DNA from: Acidobacterium sp.
GTDB lineage: Bacteria; Acidobacteriota; Terriglobia; Terriglobales; Acidobacteriaceae
DNA length: 33,722 bases
Reading direction: 5' to 3'
NCBI GenBank assembly: GCA_027315385.1
Contig: DAHUYD010000037.1
Span: 1-33,722 of the forward strand
The notes under the pieces: model-generated
What the model was told of the DNA's origin: nothing
The model's input: only the letters and a program-made list of their open reading frames with translations
Database searches by the model: none
Translations under genes and position numbers: made by a program
In this document: one piece after another, positions 26,470 to 33,722 of the stretch
How positions within the stretch are numbered: the first letter of the stretch is position 1
Layout of the letters: every line of letters starts with the position of its first letter

Positions 26470-26499
26470 GTGGTCTGACCTCTGCACGGGTCAGATCAC
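26470..26499. promoter_or_regulatory. Inverted repeat, candidate GntR operator upstream of uxaC
   Basis: GTGGTCTGACC (26470-26480) and GGTCAGATCAC (26489-26499) are inverted arms with one mismatch in 11, separated by 8 bases. The left arm reads TGGT-CTG-ACC, close to the TGGTnnnACCA sites of FadR/UxuR-type regulators, and the right arm read backwards is TGAT-CTG-ACC. It lies just after the predicted -10 box. It could also fold as an mRNA hairpin. Confidence 0.5.
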
Positions 26500-26534
26500 G
26501 GCTCTGAAAAGGGCCAGAAAAGCTGCTCATTGCC

Positions 26535-27926
26535 ATGTTGATCGATGATGACCGCCTGTTTCCTGCTGAGCCCAGGGTGCGCTCGATTGCCCGCTCTCTT
26601 TACAAACCGATTCGCCATTTGCCGATTGTGAGCCCGCATGGGCACACGCAGGCGTCGTGGTTTGCGAAGAACGAGCCGTTTCCGGATCCGGCGAAGCTGT
26701 TTGTGCAGCCGGACCACTATGTGTATCGAATGCTCTACAGCCAGGGCGTCTCGCTGGACGATCTGGAGATAGGGCAGGCGGTGATGAAGGAGCCGCGGAA
26801 GGTTTGGCGGATTTTTGCCAGCAACTATCATCTTTTCCGCGGCACGCCGACGCGGATGTGGCTGGACTTTGCGTTCCAGGAGCTTTTTGGCCTGACGGAG
26901 CGGCTGAGCGTGAAGACGGCGGATCACTATTTCGACACGATTGCGGAAAAGCTGACCACCGCGGAGTTCCTGCCGCGGGCCTTGTATGAGCGCTTTAACC
27001 TGGAAGTGCTGGCGACGACGGATTCTCCGCTGGACACGCTGGAGGATCACGCAGCGATTCGCGCTTCAGGCTGGACGGGCAGGATTCTACCGACGTTCCG
27101 GCCGGACCCGGTGGTGGACCCGGAGTTTGCAGGGTTTGCGGAGCGGATTGCGGAGCTGGGCACGAAGACGGGCGAGGACACGGCGACGTGGGGCGGGTAT
27201 CTGCAGGCGTTGCGCAAGGCGCGGGCGCGCTTCAGTTCGCTGGGTTGCACGGCCACGGACCACGGACACCCGACGGCGCAGACGGCGGACCTGGCGGGGA
27301 CCGAAGCGGCACGGCTGTTTGACAAGGTGCGCGCGGGCAAGGCGAGTGCCGCGGAGCAGGAACTGTTCCGCGCGCAGATGCTGACCGAGATGGCGCAGAT
27401 GAGCCTGGAGGACGGGCTGGTGATGCAGATTCATCCGGGCAGCGTGCGCAACCATAACCGCAAGGTGTACGAGCGGTACGGGCGGGACACGGGGGCGGAT
27501 ATCCCGCGGGCGACCAACTATGTGGATGCGCTGCGGCCGCTGCTGGACCGATTTGGCAATGAGAGCAAGCTGACGATTATTCTTTTCACGCTGGACGAGA
27601 CGACCTTCAGTCGCGAGCTTGCGCCGCTGGCGGGGCACTATCCGTGCCTGCGGCTGGGACCTCCGTGGTGGTTTCTCGACAGCCCCGAGGGGATGATGCG
27701 TTTTCGTGAGCTGGCGACGGAGACGGCGGGCTTCTACAACACAGTGGGCTTCAATGACGATACGCGCGCATTTCTTTCGATTCCGGCGCGGCACGATGTG
27801 GCGCGGCGGGTTGACTGCGCATTTCTGGCGCGGCTGGTGGCCGAGCACCGGCTGGAAGAAGACGAGGCGCACGATGTGGCGCACGCACTGACGGTTGGGC
27901 TTGTGAAGCGGGCGTACAGGCTGTAA
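26535..27926 (+). CDS. uxaC: Uronate isomerase
   Basis: 463 residues from ATG 26535; the ribosome binding site is weak. Amidohydrolase-fold enzyme that interconverts D-galacturonate with D-tagaturonate and D-glucuronate with D-fructuronate in the cytoplasm. Visible features: N-terminal HLPIVSPHGHT, with the metal-binding H-x-H, then PDHYVYRMLYSQGV and MWLDFAFQELFGL, GLVMQIHPGSVRNHN and ETAGFYNTVGFNDDTRAF. It belongs to the divergent SPHGH subgroup rather than the E. coli DYHCHL type. First gene of the operon, 11 bases before the transporter, which supports it as the entry enzyme. Confidence 0.93.
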   Translation: MLIDDDRLFPAEPRVRSIARSLYKPIRHLPIVSPHGHTQASWFAKNEPFPDPAKLFVQPDHYVYRMLYSQGVSLDDLEIGQAVMKEPRKVWRIFASNYHLFRGTPTRMWLDFAFQELFGLTERLSVKTADHYFDTIAEKLTTAEFLPRALYERFNLEVLATTDSPLDTLEDHAAIRASGWTGRILPTFRPDPVVDPEFAGFAERIAELGTKTGEDTATWGGYLQALRKARARFSSLGCTATDHGHPTAQTADLAGTEAARLFDKVRAGKASAAEQELFRAQMLTEMAQMSLEDGLVMQIHPGSVRNHNRKVYERYGRDTGADIPRATNYVDALRPLLDRFGNESKLTIILFTLDETTFSRELAPLAGHYPCLRLGPPWWFLDSPEGMMRFRELATETAGFYNTVGFNDDTRAFLSIPARHDVARRVDCAFLARLVAEHRLEEDEAHDVAHALTVGLVKRAYRL

Positions 27927-27937
27927 GGAGAAGGCGC

Positions 27938-29245
27938 ATGGCTGGCGGATTCACTTCCAGCGGACAGGTCGAAGAAGAGCTTCCGCCGATTGCGCGGATG
28001 GGCCGCGTGCGGTGGACCATCTGCGCGATGCTGTTTGCGGCCACGTCGATCAACTACATGGACCGGCAGGTCATCTCGATTCTGAAGCCCACGCTGGAGC
28101 ACAGCATCGGCATGACGGAAGTGGGCTACGGCTACATTGTGGATGCCTTTCAGATTGCCTATGCGCTGGGACTGCTGGCTGCCGGGCGGTTTGTGGACAA
28201 GGTGGGCACGCGGATCGGCTACATGGTGATTATGGCGGTGTGGAGTCTCTCTGCCATGGGCCACGCGCTGGCCAACACGGTGCTGGAGTTTGGCATTGCG
28301 CGGTTCACGCTGGGGCTTGGCGAGTCAGGCAACTTTCCCGCGGCGATCAAGACGGTGGCGGAGTGGTTTCCGCAGAATGAGCGCTCGCTGGCGACGGGAA
28401 TTTTCAACTCCGGCGCGAATCTGGGTGCGGTTCTTGCGCCTCTGCTGGTGCCGTGGGTGACGCTGCGCTACGGGTGGCATGCGGCGTTTCTGCTGACGGG
28501 CGGCTTCAGCGCGGTGTGGATTGTGTGGTGGTATCGCAACTATCGCAAGCCCGCGGATCATCCCACCCTGACGGGAACGGAGCTGCGCTACATATACCAG
28601 GAAGCGGCGGCGCAGATGGGGCCTTCGGTTCCGTGGCGGAGTCTGCTCGCTCATCGCCAGACGTGGGGCTACTCGATTGCAAAGTTTCTGACGGATCCGA
28701 TCTGGTGGTTCTATCTCTTTTGGCTGCCGTCGTACTTCAGCGCGCGGTTCCATCTGGATCTGGCGCACCTGGGGCTGCCGCTGATTGTGGTGTACAACGC
28801 CTCGGCGGTGGGCAGCATTGGCGGCGGCTGGCTGCCGTCGCCGTTCAGAAGGCTGGGACTGAGCGCCGTGCAGGCGCGGCTGGCGGCGATGCTGTTCTGC
28901 GCATGCATGGTTTTGCCGATTTTTGTGATTACGCACACGAAGTCTGAGTGGCTGGCGGTGGCGGTGCTGAGCCTGGCGGCGGCGGCGCACCAGGGCTGGT
29001 CAGCGAACCTGTTTACCACGGCGTCGGATATGTTTCCGCGCAGCGCGGTGGGCTCAATGACGGGCATTGGCGGGATGGCTGGCTCGGCGGGCGGCGCGCT
29101 TCTGGCGTTTTACGCAGGACACATTCTGCAACTGACGCACAGCTACTCCAGCCTGTTTGCGATTGCGGGCAGCGCCTATGTGACGGCGCTGGCGATTCTG
29201 TATTTGCTGGCGCCGGGACTGAAGCGCGTGGAACTTGCCGCCTAG
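27938..29245 (+). CDS. MFS hexuronate transporter (ExuT-like)
   Basis: 435 residues from ATG 27938, with AAGGAG seven bases upstream. Major facilitator superfamily, anion:cation symporter type, in the inner membrane with about 12 hydrophobic segments (for example VRWTICAMLFAATSINYMDRQ, GYIVDAFQIAYALGLLAAGRF, HAAFLLTGGFSAVWIVWWY). The signature INYMDRQVISILKPTLEHSIGMTEVGYGYIVDAFQIAYAL and GRFVDKVGTRIGY match ExuT/GudP-type symporters. Its place between the isomerase and the epimerase makes galacturonate or glucuronate the likely cargo. The exact uronate is inferred. Confidence 0.9.
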   Translation: MAGGFTSSGQVEEELPPIARMGRVRWTICAMLFAATSINYMDRQVISILKPTLEHSIGMTEVGYGYIVDAFQIAYALGLLAAGRFVDKVGTRIGYMVIMAVWSLSAMGHALANTVLEFGIARFTLGLGESGNFPAAIKTVAEWFPQNERSLATGIFNSGANLGAVLAPLLVPWVTLRYGWHAAFLLTGGFSAVWIVWWYRNYRKPADHPTLTGTELRYIYQEAAAQMGPSVPWRSLLAHRQTWGYSIAKFLTDPIWWFYLFWLPSYFSARFHLDLAHLGLPLIVVYNASAVGSIGGGWLPSPFRRLGLSAVQARLAAMLFCACMVLPIFVITHTKSEWLAVAVLSLAAAAHQGWSANLFTTASDMFPRSAVGSMTGIGGMAGSAGGALLAFYAGHILQLTHSYSSLFAIAGSAYVTALAILYLLAPGLKRVELAA

Positions 29246-29290
29246 CGGCTGGAAGACTTTGCAGGAGCATTCTTGAAAATGGGAGAAGGT

Positions 29291-30562
29291 ATGAAGACGC
29301 GGGGATTGACACTGAGCAAGTATTCCATTGGCACGGGGGACCGCTTTGCGCACCAGGCCAAGGCTCAACTGAAGTCATGCGTGCAGGCGCAGGAGCACGG
29401 CGTGGAAGTAGCGCCGGTGTGGAACAAGTCGAATCGCGAACATCTGATTATCGGCTCGGAGCCGACGAGCGTGCGGGCGGCGGCAGATGCCGCGGTGAAG
29501 GCGCTGGGATGGACGGGGCCTTACTTCTGCGACGCGGACCACATCACGCAGCAGACGGTGGGACGCTTTCTGCCAGCGTGCGATTTCTACACGCTGGACG
29601 TGGCCGACTTTATCGGCAAGCCCGCGGCAGAAGCAGAGATCAGCGCATTTCTGAAGCAGCGTGCGGGATTGCTGGGGCGCATTGAATTGAAGGGCGTGAA
29701 CGAGGCCTTTCAAATTACTGCGGAACTGGTGGAGAAGACGGCGCGCAAATACCTGGGCGCGGTGAAGACGGCGGGCGAAGTGTACCGGACGATTCTGAAC
29801 GCAAAGGGCGAGGGCAACTTCATTCCCGAAGTGTCCATGGACGAGACGGACACTGCGCAAAGCCCGGTGGAGCTGCTGATTATCCTGGCGGCGATTGCGG
29901 ATGAGGGGATTCCGGTGCAGACGATTGCGCCGAAGTTCAGCGGGCGGTTCAACAAGGGCGTGGACTACGTGGGCGACGTGGCGCAGTTCGAGCGCGAGTT
30001 TGCGCTGGACGTGGCGGCGATTGCGTACGCGGTGGCGCACTTTGGGCTGCCTGCGAATTTGAAGCTCAGCGTGCATTCGGGCTCAGACAAGTTCTCGATC
30101 TATGCGGCGCTTCATCGCACGATGAAGCGGTTTGACGCGGGCGTGCATTTGAAGACGGCGGGCACTACGTGGCTGGAAGAGCTGATTGGACTGGCGGAAG
30201 CGGGCGGCGACGGACTGGCGTTGGCGAAGGAGATCTATGCCGAGGCGTTTGCGCATCGCGAAGAGTTGTGCGCGCCGTATGCGACGGTGATTGATATTGA
30301 CGTAGCGAAGCTGCCGGCGCCGACGGAGGTGGCGAAGTGGAGCTCGGAGCAGTACACCGCTGCGTTGCGCCACGTGCAGGCGAATGCGGCGTATAACAGC
30401 AGCCTGCGGCAACTGCTGCATGTTGGCTTCAAGGTGGCGGCGAAGATGGGACCGCGCTACCTGAGCCTGCTGGAAGCGCACGAAGACGTGATTGCGCGCA
30501 ACGTGACGGAGAACCTCTACGACCGGCACATTGCGCCGGTGTTTCTGGGCCGCAAGGGATAA
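29291..30562 (+). CDS. uxaE: Tagaturonate epimerase
   Basis: 423 residues from ATG 29291, with GGGAGAAGG immediately upstream. An in-frame TTG at 29273 and ATG at 29279 are poorer starts. The N-terminus LTLSKYSIGTGDRFAHQAKAQL and the region with NKSNREHLIIGSEPTS, PYFCDADHITQQTVG and CDFYTLDVADFIG are characteristic of UxaE. It inverts D-tagaturonate to D-fructuronate, letting a cell with UxaC use galacturonate without the usual tagaturonate reductase. Metal ligands are probably among the conserved Asp and His residues (CDADH; SVHSGSDKFSIY). It lies 45 bases after the transporter. Confidence 0.88.
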   Translation: MKTRGLTLSKYSIGTGDRFAHQAKAQLKSCVQAQEHGVEVAPVWNKSNREHLIIGSEPTSVRAAADAAVKALGWTGPYFCDADHITQQTVGRFLPACDFYTLDVADFIGKPAAEAEISAFLKQRAGLLGRIELKGVNEAFQITAELVEKTARKYLGAVKTAGEVYRTILNAKGEGNFIPEVSMDETDTAQSPVELLIILAAIADEGIPVQTIAPKFSGRFNKGVDYVGDVAQFEREFALDVAAIAYAVAHFGLPANLKLSVHSGSDKFSIYAALHRTMKRFDAGVHLKTAGTTWLEELIGLAEAGGDGLALAKEIYAEAFAHREELCAPYATVIDIDVAKLPAPTEVAKWSSEQYTAALRHVQANAAYNSSLRQLLHVGFKVAAKMGPRYLSLLEAHEDVIARNVTENLYDRHIAPVFLGRKG

Positions 30563-30599
30563 CCGCACCCGGCGATGGTGCAAACGAAATGGAGATGGC

Positions 30600-31376
30600 A
30601 TGAGTGCGAAAATCTTGAGCCTTGAGGGCAAGGTGGCGGTGGTGACGGGCGGCACGTCGGGGATTGGGCGCGCGATGAGCCTTGGCCTTGCGGAAGCAGG
30701 CGCGGATGTGGTGGCTACGGGGCGCCGGACGCAACAGGTAGACGAGACGGCTGCGGCGATTGAAAAGCTTGGGCGCAAGACGCTGCGCGTGGCATCGGAC
30801 GTGTGCGACCGGAAGTCACTGGAGACGCTGCTGGCGGCCACGCTCAAGAGCCTGGGCAAGGTGGATATCCTGATCAACTGCGCAGGGCGCATCAAGCGGA
30901 CGCCGACGATCAGCGTGAGTGAAGAGGAGTGGAACGGGATTCTCGACACGAACCTGACGGGAACGCTGCGCGCCTGCCAGGTGTTTGGCGCGCACATGCT
31001 GGAGCGCGGCTACGGGCGCATCATCAACATCGCATCGCTGAACAGCTTTGTGGCGCTCAACGAAGTGGCTGCGTATGCGGCGAGCAAGGCCGGCGTGATG
31101 TCGCTGACGCGGTCGCTGGCGGTGGAGTGGTCAAAGAAGGGGATCACGGTGAATGCGATTGCGCCGGGGGTTTTCCGCACGGAGCTGAATGCCGCGCTGC
31201 TGGACAGCACGCCGCGCGGGCAGGAACTTCTGCTGCGCACGCCGATGGGCCGCTTTGGCAAGACGGAAGAGCTGATTGGCGCGGCAATTTATCTGGCGTC
31301 GGACGCGGCATCGTTTGTGACGGGACAGACGCTGGTGGTGGATGGCGGATTTCTGGCGAGCGGCGTGAACCAGTAA
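30600..31376 (+). CDS. SDR oxidoreductase, candidate fructuronate reductase or KduD-like
   Basis: 258 residues from ATG 30600, with GGAG five bases upstream; longer in-frame starts lie inside uxaE. Classical SDR: TGGTSGIG (residues ~17-24), INCAGRIKRTPT, catalytic Ser in IASLNSF, Tyr-x3-Lys in YAASK, and VTGQTLVVDGGF at the end. Sequence features fit 2-keto-3-deoxygluconate/gluconate 5-dehydrogenase (KduD)-like proteins. As last gene of uxaC-transporter-uxaE it could reduce D-fructuronate to D-mannonate (the UxuB step) by a non-orthologous enzyme, or act on the unsaturated uronate branch. Gene order favours the former but does not settle it. It ends three bases before the convergent amidohydrolase stop. 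Confidence 0.8.
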   Translation: MSAKILSLEGKVAVVTGGTSGIGRAMSLGLAEAGADVVATGRRTQQVDETAAAIEKLGRKTLRVASDVCDRKSLETLLAATLKSLGKVDILINCAGRIKRTPTISVSEEEWNGILDTNLTGTLRACQVFGAHMLERGYGRIINIASLNSFVALNEVAAYAASKAGVMSLTRSLAVEWSKKGITVNAIAPGVFRTELNAALLDSTPRGQELLLRTPMGRFGKTEELIGAAIYLASDAASFVTGQTLVVDGGFLASGVNQ

Positions 31377-31379
31377 CGG

Positions 31380-32474
31380 TTACGCGCTGGGGCCGATGGT
31401 CCGCGTGATCTTGAGAATGCGCTTTGCGTTGCCGGAGGCGACCTGTGTGCGTTCGGCCTCTGTGAGGCGCGCATTCTCGATGAATTCCGCAGCGGCCGCG
31501 GTTTTCTCAAAGGGATAATCGACGGAGAACATGACGTTGTTTGCGCCCATGCTGTCGAGCGCGCAGCGGAGCGAGATGTCCGAACAGACGCCGGACGTGG
31601 TGATGGCGATGTTTCGCCGGATGTAGAACGAGGGTTGCTGCGGCAGCGTCATGGAGCCGCGGTGGGAGATAGGCCAGCGGCTGTCAAATCGCCACAGGTT
31701 GAGCGGCAGGGTTTCTCCCATGTGGCCGAGGATGACGCGCGCGCCGGGATAGCGCTCGAAGACGCCCGCGAACACAAGACGCAGGGCGTGGGTGCCGGTT
31801 TCAAAGGCCCAGCTGCAGACGGGGCCCCACAGCTCTGGATGGCCCGCATACATGGCTGGATGATCGACGGGGTTGCCGGGGTGGATGTAGATGGGAGCCT
31901 GGAGCGCAGCGGCGCGCTCCCAGAAGACGGAGAACTTGTCGAGGTCGAGATACTCGCCGTTGGTCTGGCCGTTGATCATCGCGCCTTGAAAGCCAAGGTC
32001 GTGGATGCAGCGCTCGAGCTCGCTGGCGGCTTCGGCGGAGTTCTGCATGGCCAGATGCGCGAGGCCGCCGTAGCGCGTGGGGCGCTTCTGGATTTCCTTT
32101 GCGAGATAATCATTGATCCACCTGGCGCGCTGCACGGCGACCGCAGTGTCCTTCTCGATCTGCACGCCGGGGCCGGCAAGCGACAGCACCGAAAAGTCGA
32201 CGCCATTCTGGTCCATGACGGCGATGCGCTCATCGCCGAGGTTCAGCAGGGCGGCGAGACCGAGTTTGGCTATTTCCGGGCTGATGTTGGGGTAGGTCTC
32301 CTCAAAGTAAGGGACGAACTCGGGCACCATGAAGTGCTCTTCGAGAGCGATCTTACCCAGGCGCGTCGTGTCGGCGGCCTGTGCGGCGAGGGGTTCAGCC
32401 GCGACGGCCGCGGAGCCGAGCGCCTGCGTGGCGACGGCAAGGGTTGCGGTTTTCAGAAGATCTCTGCGCCGCAC
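31380..32474 (-). CDS. Tat-exported amidohydrolase (decarboxylase-like)
   Basis: 364 residues from GTG 32474, which has GGAGG seven bases upstream. ATG 32510 is an in-frame alternative adding 12 residues but has no binding site. A twin-arginine signal (RRRDLLKTATLAVATQAL) at the start suggests export of a folded metalloenzyme, ending near AVAA. The rest is an amidohydrolase_2 TIM barrel: EEHF in place of the usual H-x-H, ligand His in YIHPGNP and ILGHMGE, and SVDYPFE near the end. This EEH variant is typical of resorcylate/dihydroxybenzoate-type decarboxylases. The natural substrate is unknown. It sits between the uronate operon and the polygalacturonase gene, so a plant aromatic acid is a reasonable guess. 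Confidence 0.82.
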   Translation of the reverse strand: MRRRDLLKTATLAVATQALGSAAVAAEPLAAQAADTTRLGKIALEEHFMVPEFVPYFEETYPNISPEIAKLGLAALLNLGDERIAVMDQNGVDFSVLSLAGPGVQIEKDTAVAVQRARWINDYLAKEIQKRPTRYGGLAHLAMQNSAEAASELERCIHDLGFQGAMINGQTNGEYLDLDKFSVFWERAAALQAPIYIHPGNPVDHPAMYAGHPELWGPVCSWAFETGTHALRLVFAGVFERYPGARVILGHMGETLPLNLWRFDSRWPISHRGSMTLPQQPSFYIRRNIAITTSGVCSDISLRCALDSMGANNVMFSVDYPFEKTAAAAEFIENARLTEAERTQVASGNAKRILKITRTIGPSA

Positions 32475-32645
32475 GTCTGTGCCCTCCGGGGAAGTTGATG
32501 GGACAAACATAGATTGCGCGGGCCAGAAAAAACGCCGGCCGCCATTGAGGATCTGAGGTGTTCTGTCCCGCGCCCTTTGTATCGCAATGGTGCGGGAGAA
32601 GCAACTCTCAAATTTGTGTCGGCCAGTGCGGCTCTTCAAGAGCGA

Positions 32646-33722
32646 TTACTGTAGCGAGACCTCTGCGCCCTCGAGCTGGGTGATGGGCCTGCCATCTTCG
32701 GCCTGCACGAGGACCTTGGTCCCGGTGACATGCGCGTAGCCGATGCTGAGGCCTTTCCGGGCACTGATCCGGACATTCTTGAGCACGACGTTGCCAACGG
32801 GAACTTCGGGCAGTCCGACAATGGCGCCGGCGTTCTGGATGTTGGAGGCGGTGAGGTTTTCGATGGTGATGTCGTGGAAGTAGGGCGTGAGGCGGCCGAT
32901 GGGCTGCGCGGAGACGCCGGCCTCGGGCATGATCTTCGGGTAGTATTCGCTGATGATGAGCGCGTTTTTGACGTTCTTCATCTGCATATCGCGAAAGACG
33001 ATGTTGCCGACGTCGTTGCCGCGGTCCCGGTTGGCCTTGACGCGGATGCCGTTGTCGGTGCCGTCGAAGGTGACGCGCTCGGCGCGGATGTTCTGCGCGC
33101 CGCCGGCAAGCTCACTGCCAACGGAGAGACCGTGGCCGTGCAGGAATGTGCAGTCGGTGATGGTGATGTTGCGGCTGGGCGCATCGGGGCCGGGCGAGTT
33201 GATGGCGCCGGACTTGATGGCGATGTCGTCGTCGCCTACGTCGGAGTAGAGGTGATCGATGATGACGTTCGACGAGGAAAAGGGATCGACGGCGTCGGTG
33301 TTGGGTGCATGCTGCGGCGCGAGAATGCGGACGTTCTTGATGACCACGTCATCGGAGTAGTAAGGAACGACCTGCCACATCGGCGAGTTCTGAATGGTGA
33401 CGCCCTCAATGCGGATGTGTTTGCAGTGGTCGAAGACGACGAGGCGCGGACGGCTGTAGCTGGAGCCGAGAATGCCGTGGTCATGAATCGAGCGGGCCTC
33501 TTGCCACCAGCTTTCGCCGTTGCCGTCGATGGTGCCTTCGCCGGTGATGGAGAGGTTTTCCGCATTCGTCGCGCTGACGAGAGACTGATAGCCGGGCGCG
33601 CGGAACTCGGTCTTGGCGGGGTAGTCGGCGTGGTCAGGCGAACCAAGCAGCGTGGCGCCCTTGTCGAGGTGGAGGGTGATGTTGCTCTTGAGGACGATGG
33701 GCGCGCTGAGGTATGTGCCTGC
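32646..33722 (-). CDS. GH28 polygalacturonase, partial (N-terminus beyond window)
   Basis: The reading frame stays open to the window edge, giving 358 C-terminal residues. The first visible codons encode a parallel beta-helix (GTYLSAPIVLKSNITLHLDKGATLLGS). The four GH28 active-site motifs are present in order: NTDAVD (about 141-146 of the fragment, normally NTDG), DDD in GDDDIAIKSG (164-166), GHG (196-198) and RVK (about 227-229, normally RIK). Catalysis should therefore be intact. It hydrolyses pectic polygalacturonate in the periplasm or outside the cell, feeding the uronate genes. An internal Met at 33380 is not the start. It is on the same strand as, and 171 bases upstream of, the amidohydrolase. 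Confidence 0.93.
   Translation of the reverse strand, partial: AGTYLSAPIVLKSNITLHLDKGATLLGSPDHADYPAKTEFRAPGYQSLVSATNAENLSITGEGTIDGNGESWWQEARSIHDHGILGSSYSRPRLVVFDHCKHIRIEGVTIQNSPMWQVVPYYSDDVVIKNVRILAPQHAPNTDAVDPFSSSNVIIDHLYSDVGDDDIAIKSGAINSPGPDAPSRNITITDCTFLHGHGLSVGSELAGGAQNIRAERVTFDGTDNGIRVKANRDRGNDVGNIVFRDMQMKNVKNALIISEYYPKIMPEAGVSAQPIGRLTPYFHDITIENLTASNIQNAGAIVGLPEVPVGNVVLKNVRISARKGLSIGYAHVTGTKVLVQAEDGRPITQLEGAEVSLQ

Noticed and set aside
31366-31390. GTAACGGTTAC palindrome at the SDR-amidohydrolase junction as a terminator
   Set aside because: Only a 5-bp stem with a one-base centre overlapping a stop codon and no T-tract; too weak to call.
32646-33722. Possible frameshift or truncation of the polygalacturonase at Met 33380
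   Set aside because: The frame is open from 33722 with good beta-helix sequence upstream of that Met, so the gene is simply cut by the window edge.

Overview
The window is high-GC and densely coded, with many start/stop overlaps. It most resembles an acidobacterium (Acidobacteriota, class Terriglobia). This is an inference from gene content: a large Oar-like TonB-dependent receptor with an N-terminal carboxypeptidase-regulatory-like domain, a PadR gene overlapping a multi-pass membrane protein, and a plant-polymer (pectin/hexuronate) locus. I see no rRNA, tRNA, CRISPR array, insertion sequence or phage gene.

Region 1 (1-2000): a PadR regulator and membrane-protein pair on the plus strand converges on frr (ribosome recycling factor). 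A perfect 8-bp hairpin lies between them.

Region 2 (2100-13186, all minus strand) is the most unusual part. Reading 5' to 3', it runs: fused two-NBD oligopeptide ABC ATPase, two permeases, periplasmic peptide-binding protein, ECF-type sigma factor, a 984-aa TPR-CHAT (caspase-like) protein, a soluble zinc-binding anti-sigma-like protein, and a secreted subtilisin-family protease. The first six are coupled by 4-base overlaps or a 10-base gap. The last two follow after about 100 bases each, the anti-sigma-like gene with its own sigma70-type promoter. The subtilase carries four copies of the octapeptide QSTGVILD, three in tandem, identical in amino acids but different in codons. Peptide import, a TPR-protease, a sigma/anti-sigma pair and a repeat-bearing secreted protease suggest an undescribed proteolysis-linked signalling or peptide-scavenging system.

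Region 3 (13256-24149, plus strand) is a surface-glycan or glycolipid cluster behind a good promoter: two paralogous MurG/COG4671-like glycosyltransferases, a GT4 glycosyltransferase, a fused ABC exporter, a tandem active-plus-degenerate histidine phosphatase, a UDP-glucuronate 4-epimerase-like enzyme, and a TonB-dependent receptor whose start codon overlaps the epimerase stop.

Region 4 (24180-33722) is a pectin/galacturonate locus. It holds a secreted CE1-type esterase and a FadR-family GntR regulator (minus), a divergent operon uxaC - ExuT-like transporter - uxaE - SDR oxidoreductase (plus), then a Tat-exported amidohydrolase and the C-terminal 358 residues of a GH28 polygalacturonase (minus, cut by the window edge). 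GH28 would release galacturonate, the MFS transporter would import it, UxaC and UxaE would convert it to tagaturonate and fructuronate, and the SDR is a candidate for the next reduction. An inverted repeat just upstream of uxaC is a candidate operator for the GntR protein.
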